Below, piece by piece: positions 7,248-13,696 of a stretch of 13,696 bases of DNA. The notes below the pieces were generated by a model. It was not told the DNA's origin, made no database searches, and saw only the letters and a program-made list of their open reading frames with translations. Origin of the DNA: an uncultured Elioraea sp. (GTDB lineage Bacteria > Pseudomonadota > Alphaproteobacteria > Acetobacterales > Acetobacteraceae). How positions within the stretch are numbered: position 1 is the stretch's first letter; each line of letters begins with the position of its first letter. The stretch spans positions 1 to 13,696 of the forward strand of contig CALKJX010000246.1 in assembly GCA_937995555.1 (NCBI GenBank). The letters are read 5' to 3'. Made by a program: the position numbers and the translations under genes.

Positions 7248-7649
7248 CTGATCTTCACCCTGCCCTTCACGGTCCGGGTGCTCACCACCTTCGTGTGCGC
7301 CCTGCCCGTCGAACTGGAGGAGGCGGCGATGATCGACGGCGCCTCGTCCTGGATGGTGCTGACGCGCGTGTTCCTGCCGCTGCTCGCGCCGGCCATGGTC
7401 ACCACGGGCCTGCTCGCCTTCATCGCCGCCTGGAACGAGTTCCTGTTCGCGCTCACCTCCACGCTCACCGACGACAAGCGCACCGTGCCGGTGGCGATCG
7501 CGCTGATCAGCGGCGCCAGCGCCTTGGAGGTGCCGTGGGGTCGGATCATGGCCGCCCCCGTCACGGCCACCATGCCACTGATCGCGCTCGTGCTGGTGTT
7601 CCAGCGCCGCATCGTCGCCGGGCTTACCGCCGGCGCAGTGAAGGGCTAG
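7248..7649 (+). pseudogene. 3' fragment of a MalG-type carbohydrate ABC permease gene (5'-truncated)
   Basis: The 133 codons before the TAG at 7647-7649 match the C-terminal half of CUT1-family sugar permeases (MalG/UgpE/SugB type). The LPFTVRVLTTF segment comes first. The EAA loop follows (ELEEAAMIDGAS at fragment residues 22-33, then VFLPLLAP), then FIAAWNEFLFAL at 58-69, and a C-terminal helix ending VFQRRIVAGLTAGAVKG, a standard ending for the family. Intact members have about 270-300 residues, so roughly half is gone, including the first membrane helices. There is no start codon or ribosome site at the break. The rest of the sugar transporter (binding protein, first permease, ATPase) is not in the window. 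The gene ends 33 bases before the D-aminopeptidase-like gene, perhaps once its operon partner. Confidence 0.87.
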
Positions 7650-7682
7650 GCTCCGCCGCCTCCAAACACTCAGGACTCCGCC

Positions 7683-9278
7683 ATGACCGATTTCGACGTC
7701 GCGCTCGCCACGCTCTTCTCCGACTGGGTGGCCGGCGAGCCCGGCGGCGTGGCTGCGGTGCTGCACGGCGATCAGGTTGTCGCGCGCCGCGCCTTCGGGC
7801 TTGCCTCGCCCGAGCACGGCGTGCCGAACACGCCGACAAGCCGATTCCACATCGCCTCCGTCACCAAGACCTTCGTCGGGGCCGCCCTGGCGATGCTCGC
7901 GCATCAGGGCCGGCTCGATCTCGATGCCGACGTGCGCGCGATCATCCCCGAACTCGCCGTGCCCGGGCCGATCACGCTGCGCCGGCTCGCCGGCATGACG
8001 GCGGGGCTGCGCGACGCGATGGAGATGATGAAGCTGCGCGGCGTCTGGTACCGCTACCCGCGCAGCGAAGCCGACCTGGCGGCGCTCGCGTTCGCACAGA
8101 CCGAACCGAGCTATCCGGTCGGCCAGCGCTACGTCTACACCAACATCCAGTTCAACCTGTGCGCGCTCGCGATCGCGCGCACCGTCGGCAAGCCCTTCGC
8201 CGCGGCACTCGACGAACTGATCTTCGCCCCGTTCGGCATGACGCGCACGCTGATCCGCGACGATCCGGAGACGGTGACCGAGGGACTGGCCAGCCCCTAC
8301 ATCAAGGATGCCGGCACGTGGCGCCGCGGCGCCTGGGCTTTCGGCATCTCGGGTGCCGGCGGGCTGGTGAGCGATCTCGACGACCTGATCCGCTGGAACC
8401 TCGCGCTGCGCGACGGCGTGGTGAACGGCGTGCCCATCGCCGCGATGACCGAGCGCGGCACCCTCGCCGACGGCACGCCGACCAATTACGGGCTGGGCCT
8501 CGGCATCCGCACCTGGCGGGGCCTCACCGTCTGGGTGCATGGCGGCAGCCTGCCCGGCTACAAGGCCAACTTCGCGCGCGTGCCCGAGCGCGATCTGGGC
8601 TTCGTGCTGCTGTCGAACCGAGAGGACGCCGATCCCTACGGCCGTCTGCGCCGTCTGCTGGAGCTCACCCTGGGCGAGAGCATCCCGGCGCCGCCCGTGC
8701 CCGAGACCGGGCTCGACGCGGCGACCCTCAAGGCGCTGACCGGCACCTTCGTCGATACCGTCTCCGGCGAGCCGCTGACGCTGATGCGCAGCGAGACCGG
8801 CCTGAGCGGCGACAAGCTCGGCTTCGCGCTGTCGCTCGCGCCGCAGGGCGACGGCGTGTTCCACGACGGCTGGGCCAATTTCGACACCACGCTGCGCGTC
8901 GAGGCGACAGGCGGCGGGCCGCGGCTGCACCTCGATTTCGGCGGCCAGCGCGGCGTCTATCTGCCGGCGGATCCGCCGGCACTTTCCGACGCGGACCGCG
9001 CCGGGTATGTCGGACGCTACGTCTGCCCGGCGCTCGCCACCGAACATGCAGTGTTCGCGCGCGACGGCGGGCTGGTGGTGCGGTTCGGCCCGGCCTATCA
9101 CACCGAGGCCGAGCTTCCGCTCACTCCGCTCGCCGCCGATACGTTCCACGCCAAGACCGGCCGGCCGGGCTGGGTGAGCCAGCACGTGTTGCGCTTCACC
9201 CGCGCCGGCGGCAACATTGCCGGCTACCGCATCAGCAGCGACCGCCTGAAGGACATCGCCTTCATACGCGTCGTCTGA
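7683..9278 (+). CDS. Serine hydrolase, family S12, D-aminopeptidase-like (531 aa)
   Basis: Penicillin-binding-protein-fold hydrolase. The catalytic motifs are SxxK as SVTK at 59-62, YxN as YTN at 152-154, and HGG at 287-289. Their spacing and the total length closely match the D-aminopeptidase (DAP) family, where the nucleophile, lysine, tyrosine and histidine sit at nearly the same positions and two beta-barrel domains follow. Here residues about 1-330 are the catalytic domain. About 335-430 and 440-531 look like the two barrels (beta-rich, e.g. LTGTFVDTVSGEPLTLM and YVGRYVCPALATEHAVF). DAP removes N-terminal D-residues from short peptides and amides; that activity is inferred here, and a general esterase/beta-lactamase-like role is possible. 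No signal peptide is seen, so it is probably cytoplasmic. The ATG at 7683 has AGGA at 7672-7675. Any promoter upstream of the sugar permease has been cut away by the break at about 7247. Confidence 0.9.
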   Translation: MTDFDVALATLFSDWVAGEPGGVAAVLHGDQVVARRAFGLASPEHGVPNTPTSRFHIASVTKTFVGAALAMLAHQGRLDLDADVRAIIPELAVPGPITLRRLAGMTAGLRDAMEMMKLRGVWYRYPRSEADLAALAFAQTEPSYPVGQRYVYTNIQFNLCALAIARTVGKPFAAALDELIFAPFGMTRTLIRDDPETVTEGLASPYIKDAGTWRRGAWAFGISGAGGLVSDLDDLIRWNLALRDGVVNGVPIAAMTERGTLADGTPTNYGLGLGIRTWRGLTVWVHGGSLPGYKANFARVPERDLGFVLLSNREDADPYGRLRRLLELTLGESIPAPPVPETGLDAATLKALTGTFVDTVSGEPLTLMRSETGLSGDKLGFALSLAPQGDGVFHDGWANFDTTLRVEATGGGPRLHLDFGGQRGVYLPADPPALSDADRAGYVGRYVCPALATEHAVFARDGGLVVRFGPAYHTEAELPLTPLAADTFHAKTGRPGWVSQHVLRFTRAGGNIAGYRISSDRLKDIAFIRVV

Positions 9279-9282
9279 CGCG

Positions 9283-11085
9283 TCACCGCCCCTCCCCGCG
9301 CAGATGCCGGGTCAGGAACGCCACCACCTCGGCGTAGATCACCCGGCGGTTGTCGCGCTTGGTGAAGCCGTGGCCCTCGTCGGCGAAGGTGACGTAGCGC
9401 ACCGGCACGCCGCGCGCCTTCAGCGCGGCGACGATCTGCTCGCTCTCGAAGGGCGGCACGCGCGGATCGGTCAGGCCCTGCGCCACCAGCAGCGGCGCGG
9501 CGATGCGATCGACGCGATGGATCGGCGAGAGCCGCTCCAGCAGCTCGGCATCCGCCACCGGGTCGCCGTACTCGGCGGCGCGATGGCCCACGCGCCAGGG
9601 GCCGGTGCGCTCGAAGAACGTCTTCCAGCGCGCGATGCCGTAGAACTCCACCCCGGCGGCCCAGAGATGCGGGTACTCGGTCATCGCCGCCAGCACCATC
9701 CAGCCGCCATAGCTCTGCCCCATCACGGCGACACGGTCGGGATCGAGCCCAGGCCGGGTGGCGAGGAACTGCCGCACCGCGGCGAGGTCGGCGACGCTGT
9801 CGAGCCGCTTCTCGCGATCATCCAGCGCGGCGTAGCTGCGGCCGTAGCCGCTCGATCCGCGCACGTTCGGGATCGCCACCGCGATGCCGGCGGCCAGCAC
9901 GGCCTGAAGGTCCGGGCGCCAGTTCGGCAGCGCCTGGTTCGCGGGCCCTCCATGCACCCAGACCAGCACCGGCCAGCCGGAGGCCGGGACGGTGCCCTCC
10001 GGCAGGGCGAGGAAGAACGGCACCATCCGCCCGTCGAAGCTCGGCGCCTCGCAGAGGGCATAGGGCCGCGCGTCGGGCGCCGGCTCGGCCGCGCGATAGA
10101 CGCAGCGCGCACTGCCTTCGGCCACGGTCGCGCGCCAGATCGCCGAGGGGCTGGTCGGGGTCGCGAGGTCGAAGGCGACCGAGGCGCCGTCGGGCGACCA
10201 GGAGATCGCCGTGATCGCTCCGCCCGGATGCTCCGGGGCCGCGACGACCGCGCCGGTCTCGGCGTCCAGCACGCGCAGCCGGCAATAGCCGCCCTCGTTC
10301 ACCACCACGGCGAGCCGGCGCTGGTCGGGCGACAGCTCCAGCTTCTCGACATCCCAGTCGGGTGCGTAGAGGAACCGCGGCGTCCCGCCCGGTTCCATCG
10401 TCGCGACGCCGAGGAACTCGCGGTCGCGATCGGTCAGCAGCCAGAACGCGCTGCCGTCGCGCCGCCACCGCGGCGAGAGATGCCGCCAGTCGCCCTCGTG
10501 CGGGGTCAGCGGCGTGACGTCCCCGCTCGCCACCTCGACCAGATAGAGCGTGCTCTCGTAGCTGCGCGGCGCGGTCATCACCACGATCGCGCGTCCGTCC
10601 GGGTGCCAACAGGGCAGCTCGTGCGGCCCCTCGACCTCCAGCACGCAGCGCGCCGCGCCGGTGGCGAGGTCCATCACCCAGGCATCGGTGTGCGCCGGAT
10701 CGCGGCTGTTCGCGGTGTAGGCGATGCGCGTGTCGTCGGGGCTGATCGCACCCCAGCCATGGATGGTGCGCGGATCGCTCGTCAGCGCGCGCGCCTCACC
10801 GTGCTCGGGCAGCAGGTGGAGCTGGTGGCGTTCGTCGCCGCCCTGGTCGCGCGCGAACACGGCCCAGCCGCCGTGGCGCGCGCCCGCGAGATTGGTCACC
10901 GCGTCGCGATGCGTGGTGCGCTGCACCGCCGTGCCGTCGGGCCCGAGCGCGAAGACCTGGGCCGAGCCCGGCGCGTCGCTGAGGAACAGCAGCGTCCCGT
11001 CGCCGGTGAAGCGCGGCATGGTCACGGCGGGCAGCGACAGATACCTGTCGACCAGGGCGCGCGGGGCCGTCTGGTGATGGCTCAC
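9283..11085 (-). CDS. S9 family peptidase (prolyl oligopeptidase/acylaminoacyl-peptidase type), GTG start (600 aa)
   Basis: Alpha/beta-hydrolase peptidase that would trim short peptides or acyl-peptides in the cytoplasm. The N-terminal 350 residues are a beta-propeller of WD40-like repeats (e.g. RFTGDGTLLFLSD, WGAISPDDTRIAYT, ISWSPDGASVAF). The C-terminal catalytic domain carries the HGGP oxyanion segment at 378-381, the nucleophile in GQSYGG (S458), the aspartate in GLTDPRVP (D540) and the histidine in DEGHGF (H572). The set is complete and the length is normal. The start is uncertain: GTG at 11085 gives MSHHQTAPRALVDRYLSLPA, a natural family beginning. A GTG at 11172, just after the galE stop, has the better ribosome site (GAGGA, 6-base spacing) and would add 29 residues that are weakly hydrophobic. 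It converges on the D-aminopeptidase-like gene with 4 bases between stops. Downstream of galE and the DUF882 gene, it may be the last gene of that operon. Confidence 0.9.
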   Translation of the reverse strand: MSHHQTAPRALVDRYLSLPAVTMPRFTGDGTLLFLSDAPGSAQVFALGPDGTAVQRTTHRDAVTNLAGARHGGWAVFARDQGGDERHQLHLLPEHGEARALTSDPRTIHGWGAISPDDTRIAYTANSRDPAHTDAWVMDLATGAARCVLEVEGPHELPCWHPDGRAIVVMTAPRSYESTLYLVEVASGDVTPLTPHEGDWRHLSPRWRRDGSAFWLLTDRDREFLGVATMEPGGTPRFLYAPDWDVEKLELSPDQRRLAVVVNEGGYCRLRVLDAETGAVVAAPEHPGGAITAISWSPDGASVAFDLATPTSPSAIWRATVAEGSARCVYRAAEPAPDARPYALCEAPSFDGRMVPFFLALPEGTVPASGWPVLVWVHGGPANQALPNWRPDLQAVLAAGIAVAIPNVRGSSGYGRSYAALDDREKRLDSVADLAAVRQFLATRPGLDPDRVAVMGQSYGGWMVLAAMTEYPHLWAAGVEFYGIARWKTFFERTGPWRVGHRAAEYGDPVADAELLERLSPIHRVDRIAAPLLVAQGLTDPRVPPFESEQIVAALKARGVPVRYVTFADEGHGFTKRDNRRVIYAEVVAFLTRHLRGEGR

Positions 11086-11181
11086 GACGGATGACGATCC
11101 TCGTTGTGGCGGCAGCGCGAGACCAGCAGCAAAAGCCCCGGCGCGCAAGCGCGACGGCGCGCCCTCGGGCACCGGCCGTCC

Positions 11182-12168
11182 TCAGCGATACCCCTCGGGA
11201 TTCCCCTGCCGCCAGGCCCAGGCATGGGCGATGATCGTCTCCAGCGCGGGATGGCGCGGCGTCCAGCCGAGCTCCTCGCGGATACGGCGGCTGGAGGCGA
11301 CCAGCACGGGCGGGTCGCCGGGTCGGCGCGGCCCGATCGTGTGCGGCACGCGCCTGCCGGTGACGCGCTCGGCGGCGGCGATCACCTCGCGCACCGAGTA
11401 GCCGGTGCCGTTGCCCAGGTTGTAGCGGACGCTGCGCGTCGTCAGCGCCTCCAGCGCCAGCAGATGCGCCTCGGCGAGGTCGGCGACGTGGATGTAGTCG
11501 CGGATGCAGGTGCCGTCCGGCGTGGGATAGTCGTCGCCGAACACGGTGAGCGGCGGGCGCCGTCCGGCGGCGGCATCCAGCACCAGCGGGATCAGATGGG
11601 TCTCCGGCCGGTGGTCCTCGCCGAGCCGCCCGTCCGGGTCGGCGCCGGCGGCGTTGAAATAGCGCAGGCAGGCCGAGCGCAGCCCGTGGATCCGCTCCGC
11701 CCAGACGAGCGCGCGCTCCAGCCAGGCCTTGCTCTCGCCGTAAGGGGAGCCGGGATCGATCGGCTCCTCCTCCGGGATCGGGATCGTCGTCGGGGCGCCG
11801 AACAGCGCGGCGGTGGAGGACAGCACGAAGCGCCTCACCCCATGCGCGACCGCGGCCTCGATCAGCGCAAGCCCGTTGCTCGCGTTCTCCTTGAGGTAGA
11901 GGTAGGGCTCGCGCATCGAGTCCCCGACCAGCGAGAGCGCCGCGAAATGCAGTACCGAGGCGAACGGGCCGTGGGCGAAGGCACGGGCGAGCGCGTCCGG
12001 GTCGCCGATCCGGCCCGCGATCAGCACCGCGCCCTCGGGCACGGCGGCGGCGTGACCGGTCGAGAGATCGTCGAGCACGACCACGCGATCGCCACGGGCG
12101 AGCAGCGCCAGGACGAGATGGCTGCCGACGAAGCCGGCACCGCCGGTGACGAGATGGGTCTCGGGCAT
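11182..12168 (-). CDS. galE: UDP-glucose 4-epimerase GalE (328 aa)
   Basis: Extended short-chain dehydrogenase that interconverts UDP-glucose and UDP-galactose with bound NAD, feeding galactose use or surface polysaccharide synthesis. Motifs: nucleotide-binding GGAGFVG at 9-15, LDDLSTGH at 32-39, catalytic SST at 117-119 and YGESK at 143-147 (YxxxK), then LRYFNAAGADP at 168-178, TCIRDYIHVADLAEAH at 220-235 and LGNGTGYSV at 251-259, all standard for GalE. The length is typical. The ATG at 12168 has AGGG at 12175-12178; the longer in-frame start at 12213 would add 15 residues before the Rossmann strand and overlap the upstream gene stop. A related nucleotide-sugar epimerase (UDP-GlcNAc or UDP-xylose/arabinose) cannot be excluded from sequence alone. 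Its neighbours give no galactose context. Confidence 0.94.
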   Translation of the reverse strand: MPETHLVTGGAGFVGSHLVLALLARGDRVVVLDDLSTGHAAAVPEGAVLIAGRIGDPDALARAFAHGPFASVLHFAALSLVGDSMREPYLYLKENASNGLALIEAAVAHGVRRFVLSSTAALFGAPTTIPIPEEEPIDPGSPYGESKAWLERALVWAERIHGLRSACLRYFNAAGADPDGRLGEDHRPETHLIPLVLDAAAGRRPPLTVFGDDYPTPDGTCIRDYIHVADLAEAHLLALEALTTRSVRYNLGNGTGYSVREVIAAAERVTGRRVPHTIGPRRPGDPPVLVASSRRIREELGWTPRHPALETIIAHAWAWRQGNPEGYR

Positions 12169-12209
12169 GAACCACCCTGTGCGGAGCGAAGACGGCGGAA
12201 GAGCGGCCG

Positions 12210-12755
12210 TCACCAGCGGCGGCGCGGCCCGGTATCAAGATGGACGAAGGGGATCGCGCCGCGATAGAGCCCCACGCCGCCGCGGCCGAGCTGCCACGCG
12301 GCGCCGACCAGGCCGAGCGCGTGCAGCCCGGGCCGTCGCACATCCACGGCACGCCCCTGAACATGCAGGCTGTCGGTCGCCGCCCGGCCCAAGCGCGCGG
12401 CCAGCGCCGCCTGGGTGCGCGCGGTCCTGAAGGCGGAGGCGACCTCGAAGCCGCGTCCGGGGACCCGCTGGTCGAGCAGCCAGAGCGTGTCGAGCAGGGC
12501 CGGATCGAGCGGGCCGGCAAGACCCTCCTCGCGGTCGCGGAACAGCCAGGCGATCGCCGCCAAGGCCTCGGGGTCGTGCACACCGTCGCACCAATAGATG
12601 CCCTCGAACCGCTCGCCATCGACATGGGCGAGCAGCAGTCGGCGCGGCGCGCCGCCGGCCTGCCCGAGCGCCGGCGCGGCGGCGCAGGCGAGGCCGGCGG
12701 CAAGCCAAGCGCGCCTTCCGTACGGCCGCATGCAGCAGGGGCAGGGTGCCAGCAT
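12210..12755 (-). CDS. DUF882/YcbK-like zinc peptidase (M15 type) with Tat-like signal (181 aa)
   Basis: Belongs to the DUF882/YcbK group related to peptidase M15 (D-Ala-D-Ala carboxypeptidase/murein endopeptidase fold), which probably acts on peptidoglycan outside the cytoplasm. Seen: an N-terminal RRAWLAAGLACAAAPALG stretch (14-31) that looks like a twin-arginine or Sec signal. SAFRTARTQAAL (107-118) corresponds to the family SGYRSPxTN segment. DSLHVQGRAVDVR (128-140) supplies H131 and D138, and FVHLDTG (170-176) supplies H172, the expected zinc ligands. It ends RRRW, as many members do. The usual Gly-Tyr of SGYRS is replaced here by Ala-Phe. The ATG at 12755 has AGGG at 12764-12767 and an 8-base spacer; a second ATG at 12731 would shorten the signal region but lacks a ribosome site. 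galE starts 41 bases after the stop, so they are likely co-transcribed. Confidence 0.88.
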   Translation of the reverse strand: MLAPCPCCMRPYGRRAWLAAGLACAAAPALGQAGGAPRRLLLAHVDGERFEGIYWCDGVHDPEALAAIAWLFRDREEGLAGPLDPALLDTLWLLDQRVPGRGFEVASAFRTARTQAALAARLGRAATDSLHVQGRAVDVRRPGLHALGLVGAAWQLGRGGVGLYRGAIPFVHLDTGPRRRW

Positions 12756-12910
12756 GGCCGCGACCCTGCGCCGGGCATCGGCGCGCGCGCAAGCCCCGTC
12801 GCCGGGGCGCTTCCGGCACGGCGATTGCACCCCATCTGCGCGACAGCGGAGGATTGCGCTCCGCCGAACCTTGCGCGACACCCCTTCACGACCGGCAGGG
12901 AGCGAGATCG
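12756..12910. promoter_or_regulatory. Divergent intergenic region with two short hairpins
   Basis: These 155 bases separate the minus-strand DUF882-galE genes from the plus-strand binding protein and must hold at least one promoter, although I cannot point to clear -35/-10 boxes. GCCCCG-TCGC-CGGGGC (12793-12808) is a 6-bp stem with a 4-base loop. GCGGAG-GATTGCG-CTCCGC (12846-12864) is a 6-bp inverted repeat ending 46 bases before the plus-strand ATG; it could be an operator. I looked for TPP-riboswitch core elements because of the binding-protein family and found none. Confidence 0.4.
12897..12902 (+). promoter_or_regulatory. Ribosome binding site of the NMT1-type binding-protein gene
   Basis: AGGGAG lies 8 bases before the ATG at 12911. 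It supports that start, which also places the arginine-rich signal peptide at the N-terminus. Confidence 0.65.
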
Positions 12911-13696
12911 ATGAGGACGAAGTGGCGGATCGACCGGCGCCGCGCGCTCGGGCTTCTCGGCGGCGCGGCGCTCGTGCCCGTGCCGGGCGGGCGCGTCTCG
13001 GCGCAGACGCTCGACACGGTCAGCTTCCAGACCAACTGGCGCGCCCAGGCCGAGCATGGCGGCTACTACCAGGCGGTCGCTGCCGGCATCTACCGCCGCT
13101 ACGGCATCGACTGCGACCTGCGCATGGGCGGGCCGCAGCAGAACCCGTCCCAGCTCCTGCTCGCCGGACGGGTGGACATGATCATGTCGAACGGCTTCGT
13201 CGCGCTGAACTACGTGCGCGAGAACCTGCCGTTCCTCACCATCGCCGCGATCATGCAGAAGGATCCGCAGGTCCTGATGACGCATGCGGGCAACGGCATC
13301 GAGCGGTTCGAGGACATGAAGGGGCGACCGATCCTGGTCAGCGCCGAGGGCCGCGTGACGTACTGGCCGTTCCTCAAGGCGAAGTTCGGCTTCACCGACG
13401 ACCAGATCCGCCCCTACACCTTCAACCTTGCCCCCTTCCTGCAGGACCGCATGGCCATCCAGCAGGGCTTCCTCTCCTCCGAGCCCTATGCGGCGCGCGC
13501 GGCCGGCGCCAATCCGAAGGTGTTCCTGATCGCGGACGCCGGCTACGAGAACTATCAGACCACGATCAACATCTCGCGGCGGATGGCGACCGAGAAGAAG
13601 GAGCTTGTGCAGCGCTTCGTCGATGCGACCATGGAGGGCTGGACGCAGTACATGCGCAGGCAGGACATCGCCGCGGCGAACGCGCTGATCATGCGC
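12911..13696 (+). CDS. ABC transporter substrate-binding protein, NMT1/THI5-like, truncated by window edge (262 codons seen)
   Basis: Periplasmic binding protein of the NMT1/THI5-like (SsuA/TauA/ThiY) group. The reading frame is open from the ATG to the last base of the window. The N-terminus MRTKWRIDRRRALGLLGGAA resembles a twin-arginine signal (RRRALGLL) with likely cleavage after SAQ near residue 36. The mature part begins with VSFQTNWRAQAEHGGYYQA (41-59), a strong match to the NWxxxAEHGGxYQA element seen in pyrimidine-precursor (ThiY/RibY-like) binding proteins. GGPQQNPSQLLLAGRVDM follows (75-92), then KGRPILVSAEG (137-147) and FLSSEPYAA (191-199). Ligands in this group include hydroxymethylpyrimidine-type compounds, riboflavin, sulfonates and nitrate; which one applies is not visible. 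Its permease and ATPase are presumably to the right of the window. Confidence 0.9.
   Translation, partial: MRTKWRIDRRRALGLLGGAALVPVPGGRVSAQTLDTVSFQTNWRAQAEHGGYYQAVAAGIYRRYGIDCDLRMGGPQQNPSQLLLAGRVDMIMSNGFVALNYVRENLPFLTIAAIMQKDPQVLMTHAGNGIERFEDMKGRPILVSAEGRVTYWPFLKAKFGFTDDQIRPYTFNLAPFLQDRMAIQQGFLSSEPYAARAAGANPKVFLIADAGYENYQTTINISRRMATEKKELVQRFVDATMEGWTQYMRRQDIAAANALIMR

Noticed and set aside
7041..9185. 714-codon open frame on the minus strand across the D-aminopeptidase-like gene
   Set aside because: Only its last 67 codons have recognisable protein similarity. The rest is antisense to a clear S12 gene and is His/Arg/Gly/Ala-rich low-complexity, as expected for a GC-rich shadow frame.
9304..11094. 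596-codon open frame on the plus strand opposite the S9 peptidase
   Set aside because: Composition is His/Arg/Gly-rich with no domain pattern; it is the antisense shadow of a gene with a full catalytic triad.
12793..12808. GC-rich hairpin as a terminator
   Set aside because: It lies between divergent starts, not after a gene end, and has no T-run.
10796..13285. 829-codon minus-strand open frame covering galE and DUF882 regions
   Set aside because: Out of frame with both recognisable genes, Arg/Ala/Pro-rich, and it even runs through the divergent promoter region.

Overview
The window is very GC-rich with almost no spacer DNA. Its gene content (acyl-CoA metabolism, several ABC importers, a DUF882 peptidase) suggests a high-GC alphaproteobacterium, perhaps Rhodospirillales/Acetobacteraceae. 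That placement is inferred from style and content, with no marker gene to confirm it. Every base lies in or close to a gene; there are no RNA genes, CRISPR arrays or insertion sequences that I can see.

Region 1 (1-6918, all minus strand, read right to left) is one tight operon. It holds an exported family 5 substrate-binding protein, two DppB/DppC-type permeases, two DppD/DppF-type ATPases, an acyl-CoA dehydrogenase and the start of an NDP-forming acyl-CoA synthetase that runs off the left edge. Four junctions are ATGA start/stop overlaps. This is a complete peptide/opine/nickel-family importer followed by two CoA-dependent catabolic enzymes, so the imported compound may be metabolised as a CoA thioester (inference).

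Region 2 (7041-7649) is a scar. A 3' fragment of a second substrate-binding protein gene (minus strand), a paralogue of the intact one, lies head-to-head against a 3' fragment of a MalG-type sugar permease gene (plus strand). Both have lost their 5' parts at the same point, near 7245-7250, so this is a deletion or inversion breakpoint, or an assembly join.

Region 3 (7683-11085) has two convergent peptidases whose stop codons are 4 bases apart: a three-domain D-aminopeptidase-like S12 serine hydrolase (plus) and an S9 prolyl-oligopeptidase-family enzyme (minus).

Region 4 (11182-12755, minus) has galE and a DUF882/YcbK-like zinc peptidase. With the S9 peptidase they are co-directional and closely spaced. 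A 155-base divergent intergenic region with two short hairpins separates them from a plus-strand NMT1/THI5-type substrate-binding protein that runs off the right edge.

The theme is uptake and breakdown of small peptides or related amides. The most unusual feature is the double-truncation junction near 7247. I saw no convincing previously undescribed system.
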